This document shows positions 1-6,111 of a stretch of 9,081 bases of DNA, in pieces (the stretch's first letter is position 1; each line of letters opens with the position of its first letter). The position numbers and the translations under genes were made by a program. The notes below the pieces were generated by a model, which did not search any database, had not been told where the DNA came from, and was given only the letters and a program-made list of their open reading frames with translations. The stretch is from contig JAFVMP010000073.1 of NCBI GenBank assembly GCA_017506845.1, forward strand, positions 1 to 9,081. Direction: 5' to 3'. Source of the DNA: Campylobacter sp. (lineage in GTDB: Bacteria > Campylobacterota > Campylobacteria > Campylobacterales > Campylobacteraceae).

Positions 1-267
1 AAGCTACGCCACAAAGATGAGATAGTATTAAGACCAAATCCATTTGTGGCAACTAAAGAATTTGATGAGCATATCCCGCAGACTATTCCAAGTAATAATT
101 TAGCTAGTTTTGATGATGTTATGCCTAAAGTTCAACCTAAGCAAAAAATGGAACTAGATCTTAAAATTGATGATAATGGCGACAAAGATGTCCTAAAAGA
201 GAATATTGCCCTAGAAAAGGTCAATTCTGTCTCTAAATTTATGAACTATTTAAAAAATTTATTTTAA
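1..267 (+). CDS. ftsA: Cell division protein FtsA, C-terminal end (5' truncated by window)
   Basis: This is the last 88 residues of an open frame that runs in from before base 1, so the GTG at 46 is an internal Val codon and not a start. FtsA is the actin-like protein that anchors FtsZ filaments to the inner membrane at the division site. Seen here are the end of the folded core (KLRHKDEIVLRPNPF), then about 55 residues of charged, low-complexity linker, then a final amphipathic stretch (SVSKFMNYLKNLF). That last stretch has the alternation of aromatic/aliphatic and Lys residues of the FtsA membrane-targeting helix. The identification rests on this C-terminal architecture plus the position directly upstream of ftsZ, with which it is probably co-transcribed. 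The nucleotide-binding domain is outside the window, so the call leans on context. Confidence 0.88.
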   Translation, partial: KLRHKDEIVLRPNPFVATKEFDEHIPQTIPSNNLASFDDVMPKVQPKQKMELDLKIDDNGDKDVLKENIALEKVNSVSKFMNYLKNLF

Positions 268-270
268 AAA

Positions 271-276
271 AAGGGG
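271..276 (+). promoter_or_regulatory. Ribosome binding site of ftsZ (decides start)
   Basis: AAGGGG lies 6 bases before the ATG at 283 but only 3 bases before the in-frame GTG at 280. The spacing and the codon both favour ATG 283 as the ftsZ start. The adjacent GTG would add just one residue. Confidence 0.6.
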
Positions 277-282
277 CTTGTG

Positions 283-1470
283 ATGAGTGGTTTTACAGTA
301 GAAGAGAAACAAAATGTTTATGGTGCAAAGATTAAGGTTGTAGGTGTCGGCGGCGGCGGCGGTAATATGATTAATCATATCATTAGAGAAGGTATACATA
401 ACGAAGATGGTATGAAAAGTGTTGATTTAATTATAGCCAACACAGATGCGCAAGCACTTGATAGTTCAGCAGCCCCAAATAAAATTCAACTAGGTGAGAA
501 AAAAACTAGAGGCTTAGGTGCTGGTATGCAACCAACTGTCGGCAAAGAGGCTGCAATGGAGAGTTATGAAGATATTAAAACAACATTAGAAAATTCTGAT
601 ATTGTTTTTATTGCTTCAGGTTTTGGCGGTGGTACTGGTACTGGCGCAGCTCCTATTGTAGCTCAAGCTGCTAAAGAGATTGGTGCGCTAACTATTGCTG
701 TAGTAACTACCCCATTTAAATTTGAAGGTAGCAAGAGAATGCGCTTAGCAGTTGAGGGTATAAACGAGCTTAAAAAAGAGTGCGATAGTGTCGTAGTGGT
801 CCCAAATGAAAAGCTAAGCAATATAGTAGATAGAAAAGCTGGAATTAAAGATAGCTTTAAAATTGTAGATAGTATTTTAGCGCGTGCAGTAAATGGTATG
901 AGTTCAATCGTTCTTAGTCATGGTGAGAGTGATATTAACCTTGACTTTGCTGATGTAAAAACTGCTATGAGTCATAGGGGTCTATCACTTATGGGGGTAG
1001 GAGAAGCTCAAGGTGATGGCGCAGCTCAAGAAGCATTAAAATGCGCTATGCAATCTCCATTATTAGATGATATGGATATTAAAGGTGCGATGGGTGCTAT
1101 CGTACATTTTACCATTCATCCAGATTGTCCAATGAGCGATATGACTGAGGCGATGGAGATTATTGAAGCAGCTGCTGATCCTGATGCAGATATATTCTGG
1201 GGTACAAAATGCGATATAAATATGCCAGTTGATAAAGTTTTAGTAACTTTAGTAGCTACTGGTTTTTCAGATAGCAATATAGCTAAACTTCAACCATCTA
1301 CCGCTACTGCTAATGCAACTACAGTAGCAGCTGCTAAAGAGAGTACTCCAGTAAAAGCTGAAGAGCCAAAAGAGAGTATATTTAGTTATCGTAGAGTTTC
1401 AGGTTTGGATTTAAATATTAGTAGCGATGATTTAGATATTCCAACAATTAGTCGTCACCAATTAGATTAA
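283..1470 (+). CDS. ftsZ: Cell division protein FtsZ
   Basis: FtsZ is the tubulin-like GTPase that polymerises into the cytokinetic Z ring. Numbered from the ATG at 283 (395 residues), the N-terminal Gly-rich loop GVGGGGGNM is near residues 21-29. The tubulin signature GFGGGTGTGA is at about 113-122. The T7 synergy loop (INLDFADV, pattern NxDxxD; N219, D221, D224) supplies the catalytic acidic residues at the subunit interface. A variable Ala/Thr/Lys/Glu-rich linker covers roughly 330-370. The extreme C-terminus, LDIPTISRHQLD, is the conserved peptide that binds FtsA and other partners (compare LDIPAFLRKQAD in E. coli). Length is normal. It follows ftsA by 15 bases and is followed by a hairpin terminator, so the pair forms the end of its operon. 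An upstream GTG at 280 is an alternative start. All key residues are present. Confidence 0.98.
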   Translation: MSGFTVEEKQNVYGAKIKVVGVGGGGGNMINHIIREGIHNEDGMKSVDLIIANTDAQALDSSAAPNKIQLGEKKTRGLGAGMQPTVGKEAAMESYEDIKTTLENSDIVFIASGFGGGTGTGAAPIVAQAAKEIGALTIAVVTTPFKFEGSKRMRLAVEGINELKKECDSVVVVPNEKLSNIVDRKAGIKDSFKIVDSILARAVNGMSSIVLSHGESDINLDFADVKTAMSHRGLSLMGVGEAQGDGAAQEALKCAMQSPLLDDMDIKGAMGAIVHFTIHPDCPMSDMTEAMEIIEAAADPDADIFWGTKCDINMPVDKVLVTLVATGFSDSNIAKLQPSTATANATTVAAAKESTPVKAEEPKESIFSYRRVSGLDLNISSDDLDIPTISRHQLD

Positions 1471-1487
1471 TAAATTTAGCCCCTTTA

Positions 1488-1517
1488 TTGGTGGTCAAGC
1501 TTAAATTTGACCACCAA
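1488..1517 (+). terminator. Probable transcription terminator after ftsZ
   Basis: A perfect 11-bp inverted repeat, TTGGTGGTCAA (1488-1498) and TTGACCACCAA (1507-1517), with an 8-base loop, begins 17 bases after the ftsZ stop. The T-rich run behind it is broken (CTCTTAAATCTATCTTTTATTTAT), so termination may be imperfect. Its right arm lies in the first unit of a tandem repeat. Confidence 0.65.
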
Positions 1518-1584
1518 CTCTTAAATCTATCTTTTATTTATAACTTAAATTTAACTACAAATTCTAAAACCTACCTTTTATTTA
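1497..1584. repeat. Degenerate 44-bp tandem duplication between ftsZ and gltS
   Basis: Bases 1497-1540 and 1541-1584 align end to end without gaps, with 35 of 44 positions identical by my hand count. The best conserved block is the last 11 bases, CTTTTATTTA with the preceding C/T-rich tract, and the CTTAAATTT block near the start. The first unit contains the right arm of the ftsZ terminator. In the second unit that arm has decayed (CTACAAA for CCACCAA), so it cannot form the hairpin. No protein is encoded here. Confidence 0.6.
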
Positions 1585-1596
1585 AGCTAAACTGAA

Positions 1597-1602
1597 TATA
1601 AT
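1597..1602 (+). promoter_or_regulatory. Promoter -10 element for gltS
   Basis: A perfect TATAAT 31 bases before the gltS ATG would start RNA near 1609, giving a leader of about 25 bases. There is no good -35 box, which is usual for Campylobacter sigma-70 promoters; the upstream region is periodic T-rich sequence. The element lies in a symmetric TATAATTATA core, so a weak antisense start towards ftsZ is possible. Confidence 0.55.
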
Positions 1603-1622
1603 TATAAATCTAATTTAAATTT

Positions 1623-1629
1623 AAGGTGG
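1623..1629 (+). promoter_or_regulatory. Ribosome binding site of gltS
   Basis: AAGGTGG, with its AAGG part 7 bases before ATG 1634, fixes the start codon of the symporter. Confidence 0.6.
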
Positions 1630-1633
1630 TAAC

Positions 1634-2833
1634 ATGGAAATTACATTTGATTTTTACTCCACTCTTTGTGCGATGGTTTTTGTACTCTTGCTAGGTACTT
1701 TTATTATCAAAAAGAGCAAATTTTTGCAAGATTACAATATTCCAGAACCAGTTGTAGGTGGTATAATCGTAGCCGTAGCAATATTTATTGCCAATAAATA
1801 TGCAGGGTTTAGCTTTAGTTTTGATAGTTCGCTAAAAGATCCACTTATGCTAGCATTTTATGCTAGTATTGGTCTTAGTGCTGATTTTGCTGCGTTTAAA
1901 AAGGGCGGGAAAATTCTTTTTGTATTTTTATTTATAGTTACTGGCTTATTGATTTTGCAAAATTTAGCTGGTATTGGCGTAGCTTTAGCAATGGGTGAAA
2001 ATCCATTAATTGGCCTTTTATCAGGCTCAATTACAATGAGTGGTGGTCATGGTACTGGTGCTGCATGGGCTGCTGAATTTATAAAAGAGCCACATAATTA
2101 TGCTCCAGCTATGGAGATTGCAATGGCAGCTGCTACATTTGGACTCATTGCTGGTGGGATTATTGGCGGACCAGTAGCTAGATATTTAGTAGTAAGACAT
2201 AATCTAGTTTCTAAAGATAAATCAGGTAAAGATGATACGCTATTTGAAGAACCAGAAAGAGAAAGGCTAATTACAGCAAATTCATTTATCGAGTCTTTAG
2301 CGCTTATTACAATCTGTTTACTAGTTGGAACTGAGCTTAAAAAGATTGTAACATTTGTAACTATGCCTACATTTGTATGGTGTTTATTAGTTGGTGCTCT
2401 ACTTAGAAATGTCTTATCAGCAACTAAAATTCATACAGTCTTTGATCGTGAAGTATCAGTGATTGGTAATGTTAGTTTATCATTATTTTTAGCATTTGCG
2501 TTGATGACTATTAATCTTTCTCAGCTAATCTCACTTGCGCTTCCAATGCTGACTATTTTATTGGTTCAAATTATTATTATGGTGCTTTATTCAATTTTTG
2601 TTACATATAGATTTTGTGGTAAAAATTATGATGCAGCAGTGCTATCAGCTGGACATTGTGGTTTTGGGCTTGGTGCTACGCCAACAGCACTAGTAAATAT
2701 GCAAACAGTTACTAAACATTATGGGCCAAGCCATATGGCCTTTATTGTAGTTCCTTTAGTTGGAGCATTTTTTATTGATATTATTAACGCTTTTGTAATT
2801 TCAGGAATGGTAAATTTGCCTATTTTTAACTAA
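1634..2833 (+). CDS. gltS: Sodium/glutamate symporter GltS
   Basis: This 399-residue inner-membrane protein is almost exactly the size of E. coli GltS (about 400). It belongs to the ESS family, which takes up glutamate with sodium ions. The N-terminal segment contains YNIPEPVVGG (residues 35-43) right after the first membrane helix, typical of the family. Two inverted halves each carry the Gly/Ser-rich re-entrant loop that lines the substrate path: SITMSGGHGTGAAWA at about 132-146 and AGHCGFGLGATPTALVNMQ at about 339-357. Between them lies a hydrophilic cytoplasmic stretch (about 188-215, KDKSGKDDTLFEEPERER). Roughly ten hydrophobic membrane spans surround these loops. It has its own promoter and is separated from ftsZ by a terminator, so it is probably a single-gene unit. 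Its stop codon overlaps the stop of the convergent lipoprotein gene. Exact amino-acid specificity cannot be read from sequence. Confidence 0.95.
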   Translation: MEITFDFYSTLCAMVFVLLLGTFIIKKSKFLQDYNIPEPVVGGIIVAVAIFIANKYAGFSFSFDSSLKDPLMLAFYASIGLSADFAAFKKGGKILFVFLFIVTGLLILQNLAGIGVALAMGENPLIGLLSGSITMSGGHGTGAAWAAEFIKEPHNYAPAMEIAMAAATFGLIAGGIIGGPVARYLVVRHNLVSKDKSGKDDTLFEEPERERLITANSFIESLALITICLLVGTELKKIVTFVTMPTFVWCLLVGALLRNVLSATKIHTVFDREVSVIGNVSLSLFLAFALMTINLSQLISLALPMLTILLVQIIIMVLYSIFVTYRFCGKNYDAAVLSAGHCGFGLGATPTALVNMQTVTKHYGPSHMAFIVVPLVGAFFIDIINAFVISGMVNLPIFN

Positions 2834-4749
2834 TCTTTTTTTACGCTGGTATCACTTTGTCTGATACCACGTAAGGCGGCAAATTCAGGGCGATACTCAA
2901 AATGCATAGTATCAAAATGCTCCCATCTGCCGCCCCATATAAATCCATTTTTTTCAAAAATCTCTACAATTTTATATGGAATTTGATTTTGGTATTCTTT
3001 ATGCCATAGCCAGTAGTGGCTATTTGCTACATTAATATCAATAGCAATTCCCCAGCTATGTGCTGAGAGGTTAGTACTTTGAGCAATGTTACGGTATTTA
3101 AATGTACCACCAATGTTTTGTAGATAGATTATTAAATTTGGTTCATTTTGTACTAAGATATTTAGCTCATCGCTAACTCTTTGTAGTGCTTGTGCAGCGC
3201 CATTGATGGAACTAAATTTAAGCTTTTGATTTAGACTATCTTTTAGCCAGATAACATCAGTTAAATTTGCCTTTACCTCTGCTTCATTTTTGCCATAAAT
3301 TTCGCCAAAAAACAGCTCATTTCTAATTCTACCAGCATCAATTAGTGGTGAATTTAAAGGCATCAAAAGTGGATATTCTAAATTAAACATATCTTTTATA
3401 GTTGGATTTTGTTCCTTATCATAATAAGAGATTGTTTTGCCGCTAGGAAAAATAAGTAAATCATTGTCGAATTTAATATTATAACTATTTGTTAGTGCTA
3501 GTTTTGGATTGCTAGTTATGATATTCATAGACTCTATTAGGCTTAGTAAAGTTGTAGCGATATCGTTTCTATCGCTACCAATTTCTATATCTGTAATGGC
3601 AGTACGACCTATAAGCGCTCTGGCATTATTTTTGGTTTTTAACCCCCAAGATGCGTGCGTAACACTGATTTTACCATCAATTATGCCAGTATAGAGCATA
3701 ATATGACCTTTTAGATATAAAAGCGTAGCATATGGTACTCCAAATTTGGCTATTTTTGCCTTTTTATCGCTATTATTAAGCCCTTTTAGATCTATGATTT
3801 GAGCGATTTGGGACTGCGCTTTGGAGTTGCGTGGAAGCCAAATTCCAAAGCTTGCAAAATAGTCTTTAGTAAATGCTGAACAATCCCGCAAACCATCTAT
3901 TCCTCCCCAGCCATAATTCATCCCAAGCATCTGATTTATCACATTTTTAGCATTTTGTGCAGTAAGTTTGAGTTGTGTAGTAGCAATTTGTTGATTGATT
4001 GCTAGTCCATCAGGTGTGATGAAATGGCCACCTTTAATATGAGTATATGGTACTAAACCGCCAACTCGTGAGTAGAATTTAAAGGTATCAAATTTATCTT
4101 TTATAGCAATTTTATCTTTAATAAAGATAGCAAATTTGGATTTTTTAAATTTATTAGCTTCATTTTGACTTAATATTTTTATATCATTAGAGGAGACAAA
4201 TCCGCTAAATGAATCACTTTTGATAAATACCCAAGCTCCATCTAGGCTAAAGTGTGAAACTAAAACTGGATGATAGGCTTCTAAATTTGAATCTTGTAAA
4301 TAATCAAATGGATAACCCTCGCCTGGTTGTAAGCTTAAAAAGAGTCGCTCATTTGTTGGAAAGCTTCTAACAGCAGTATCTCTTAAGATAATTGCAGGTT
4401 TTAAAATACTTTTAAACTGGGCAAAATTTGCGTTTTGTTTTTGCATATCAAACCAGTTTTGAGTGCGTAAAATTTGACTCTCTCCATAATATTTTTGCTT
4501 TTGATAAGTATAAGTATTAAATGCCCACATAGCATTATTTATATCTCCAAACTCATCATCCCAAACACTAAAATAGCGCTCTAAAAGCTCAGCTTTATCA
4601 ATGTTTAAGTTTAAATTTGTATCTGGTAATATATTAGCATCTTGCTTAAAGTCTAGATTAAGATTTAAATTTAGTTCATTTAGAGTATAGCTTTGTTTAG
4701 CACAACCAAAAAATATAAAAATGATCAACATTAATACTAAATTTCGCAT
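2830..4749 (-). CDS. Lipoprotein with NlpC/P60 and M15 peptidase domains (predicted two-domain peptidoglycan hydrolase)
   Basis: This 639-residue protein starts with a lipoprotein signal (MRNLVLMLIIFIFFGC), so Cys16 would be lipidated after export. Residues about 52-195 look like the SH3-type N-terminal domains found before NlpC/P60 domains in such proteins. The NlpC/P60 cysteine-peptidase part follows: YGWGGIDGLRDCSAF with nucleophile Cys290, KGHIMLYTG with His349, and His365 in THASWG as the likely third residue. Residues about 465-625 form an M15 zinc-peptidase domain: His564 and Asp571 in SAHSWGIAIDIN, and Asp613/His616 in DTMHFE, give the expected metal ligands and catalytic acid. Both active sites look intact, so it should cut peptide stems of murein, probably at two different bonds (inference). 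The start is supported by AAGGGA four bases upstream and by the signal peptide. Its promoter is back to back with that of the helicase gene. From memory, C. jejuni has a lipoprotein gene next to its homologous helicase. Confidence 0.88.
   Translation of the reverse strand: MRNLVLMLIIFIFFGCAKQSYTLNELNLNLNLDFKQDANILPDTNLNLNIDKAELLERYFSVWDDEFGDINNAMWAFNTYTYQKQKYYGESQILRTQNWFDMQKQNANFAQFKSILKPAIILRDTAVRSFPTNERLFLSLQPGEGYPFDYLQDSNLEAYHPVLVSHFSLDGAWVFIKSDSFSGFVSSNDIKILSQNEANKFKKSKFAIFIKDKIAIKDKFDTFKFYSRVGGLVPYTHIKGGHFITPDGLAINQQIATTQLKLTAQNAKNVINQMLGMNYGWGGIDGLRDCSAFTKDYFASFGIWLPRNSKAQSQIAQIIDLKGLNNSDKKAKIAKFGVPYATLLYLKGHIMLYTGIIDGKISVTHASWGLKTKNNARALIGRTAITDIEIGSDRNDIATTLLSLIESMNIITSNPKLALTNSYNIKFDNDLLIFPSGKTISYYDKEQNPTIKDMFNLEYPLLMPLNSPLIDAGRIRNELFFGEIYGKNEAEVKANLTDVIWLKDSLNQKLKFSSINGAAQALQRVSDELNILVQNEPNLIIYLQNIGGTFKYRNIAQSTNLSAHSWGIAIDINVANSHYWLWHKEYQNQIPYKIVEIFEKNGFIWGGRWEHFDTMHFEYRPEFAALRGIRQSDTSVKKD
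2841..2874. other. Strong hairpin at the convergent gltS / lipoprotein gene ends
   Basis: TGGTATCA (2847-2854) and TGATACCA (2862-2869) pair around a 7-base loop. The stem is extended past a bulged C2846 by TTACG (2841-2845) with CGTAA (2870-2874), giving about 13 pairs. It begins 8 bases after the gltS stop and lies inside the last codons of the minus-strand gene. A T-run precedes it on the plus strand, but neither strand has a T-run after it, so it is not a classic intrinsic terminator. It may still stop or protect 3' ends. Confidence 0.5.
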
Positions 4750-4764
4750 TTATTCCCTTGTTTT

Positions 4765-4773
4765 TGCTATAAT
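4765..4773 (+). promoter_or_regulatory. Extended -10 promoter of the helicase gene
   Basis: TGCTATAAT is a full TG-N-TATAAT extended -10, preceded by a T-run. RNA would begin near 4780, about 18 bases before the TTG start codon. Together with the minus-strand element it forms a palindrome spanning 4761-4784, with 11 of 12 base pairs symmetric. Confidence 0.68.
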
Positions 4774-4780
4774 TATAACA
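4772..4780 (-). promoter_or_regulatory. Extended -10 promoter of the minus-strand lipoprotein gene
   Basis: Read on the minus strand this is TGTTATAAT, a full TG-N-TATAAT extended -10. RNA would begin near 4765 with a leader of about 16 bases that just includes the AAGGGA ribosome site (4754-4759). It overlaps the opposing promoter of the helicase gene by two bases of the -10 hexamers. Confidence 0.65.
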
Positions 4781-4785
4781 AAAAT

Positions 4786-4789
4786 AGGG
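4786..4789 (+). promoter_or_regulatory. Ribosome binding site of the helicase gene (supports TTG start)
   Basis: AGGG sits 8 bases before TTG 4798. No ATG or GTG start is available upstream in frame before the stop at 4738, and the next in-frame ATG lies far past the Walker A motif. TTG is therefore the only reasonable start. Confidence 0.5.
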
Positions 4790-4797
4790 TAATTGTT

Positions 4798-6111
4798 TTG
4801 TTAAATCATATTTTAAAACTTTTAGAAGAACATAATATATTTTTAACTGGTGGCGGGGGCGTAGGCAAGAGTTATACAACTAAGGAGATATTGCGAATTT
4901 ATAAAAGTAACAATAAGAATGTTGTAGCCCTTGGTAGTACTGGAATTAGTGCTGTAGCCCTTGGCGGAGTAAGCATTCATAGCTTTTTTAAATTTGGACT
5001 ATGTGCAGATTTTTTAGAGCTTAAAGCACTTGATGCAAAGCAAAAAGGAAAGTTAAAGGAGCTGTTTGATATTATTAAAAATATCGATCTTTTGATAATC
5101 GATGAGATCTCTATGGTGAGTGCAGATTTGATGGAGATGATATCCTTGCGTCTGATGCAGGGTGAATTTAAAGGGCGGCTTATGGTTGTAGGGGATTTTT
5201 ATCAGCTTCCACCTGTTAAACGCCAAAAAGATGATATGGTATTAATAAAATTTAACTATGCATTTGACTCGACAGCTTGGTATAATTTTAAATTTAAAAA
5301 TATTGAATTGGTAATATCTAAGCGCACATCAGATACCCAATTTTATTCTATGCTTTCACGCATTAGACTAGGAAATATTGATGCTGAAATTTACAAAAAA
5401 CTAAGCTCAAAAATTACAAATGAGATTGCCAAAGATAGCGTAATTTTATATGGTAGAAATGCTGAAGCTGATGCATTAAATGCTAAAAAATTAGCCCAAA
5501 TTCCAAATCCACTTGAAACTATAAGTGCAAGTGGTAGAGTTTATGATGAGACACTGCAAAACGATGCTTATACTAAGTGGATAAATAATCTAAATGTCTT
5601 AAGTGAGCTTAAGATAAAAATTGGTGCTAGAGTTATGTTTTTATGTAATAAATGGGGTGAGTATTACAATGGCGAACAAGGCATTATCAAAAATATTAAT
5701 AAAGATGATAATGGCGTGGTAGTTAGCATAAGTGTACTAAAAGATAGCGGAAATATAGCTGATGTAGAGCCATTTACATATTCACTTTTTGAGTATGAAA
5801 AAGATGATGAAGGCGGTATAAAAGAGAAATTGCGGGCTGAATTTACTCAGTTTCCACTAAAATTAGCCTATGCTATTACAATCCATAAATCACAAGGTAT
5901 GAGTATAAGGCGTTTGGTATGTGATTTAAATAATATTTTTGCTAATGGACAGCTTTATGTAGCACTATCACGAGCAATTAGCTGGAATGATTTAAGTATA
6001 ATTTATACACGCAAAAGAGATTTTTACTCATATCTAAAAAGTGTAGTAAATATAGATAAATGCGTAGCTAGGTTTTATGAAAAAGAGAATTTTATAAAGG
6101 AAAGAATATGA
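4798..6111 (+). CDS. Pif1/RecD-like SF1B DNA helicase
   Basis: This 437-residue ATP-dependent helicase starts at TTG. Motifs appear in the order expected for superfamily 1B: Walker A GGGGVGKS (18-25), motif Ia GSTGISAVALGG (46-57), Walker B LLIIDEIS (98-105), motif III GDFYQLPPV (132-140), and an Arg-containing motif IV-like segment SKRTSD (174-179). These are followed by GARVMFLCNKWG (276-287) with NGEQG (291-295), motif V ITIHKSQGMS (360-369) and motif VI LYVALSRA (386-393). The compact size and the YAITIHKSQG / LYVALSRA signatures fit bacterial Pif1-type 5'-to-3' helicases, some of which unwind G-quadruplexes and forked DNA. The extra domains of RecD and TraI are absent. It shares ATGA with the next gene, so translation of the two is coupled. 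Its cellular task in this group is not known to me. Confidence 0.88.
   Translation: MLNHILKLLEEHNIFLTGGGGVGKSYTTKEILRIYKSNNKNVVALGSTGISAVALGGVSIHSFFKFGLCADFLELKALDAKQKGKLKELFDIIKNIDLLIIDEISMVSADLMEMISLRLMQGEFKGRLMVVGDFYQLPPVKRQKDDMVLIKFNYAFDSTAWYNFKFKNIELVISKRTSDTQFYSMLSRIRLGNIDAEIYKKLSSKITNEIAKDSVILYGRNAEADALNAKKLAQIPNPLETISASGRVYDETLQNDAYTKWINNLNVLSELKIKIGARVMFLCNKWGEYYNGEQGIIKNINKDDNGVVVSISVLKDSGNIADVEPFTYSLFEYEKDDEGGIKEKLRAEFTQFPLKLAYAITIHKSQGMSIRRLVCDLNNIFANGQLYVALSRAISWNDLSIIYTRKRDFYSYLKSVVNIDKCVARFYEKENFIKERI

Noticed and set aside
46..267. GTG at 46 as the start of a small gene
   Set aside because: The frame is open from base 1 and the upstream residues continue FtsA-like sequence; there is no ribosome site before 46. 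It is the tail of ftsA.
3509..3694. 61-codon plus-strand frame
   Set aside because: It lies wholly inside the NlpC/P60-M15 lipoprotein gene on the other strand, has no ribosome site and no recognisable sequence.
4855..4859. G5 tract in the helicase gene as a phase-variation switch
   Set aside because: Campylobacter contingency tracts are longer (usually eight or more G), and these bases encode invariant Walker A glycines.
4697..4879. 60-codon minus-strand frame across the divergent promoter
   Set aside because: It covers both promoters and the start of two clear genes; Cys- and Tyr-rich composition looks like a chance frame.
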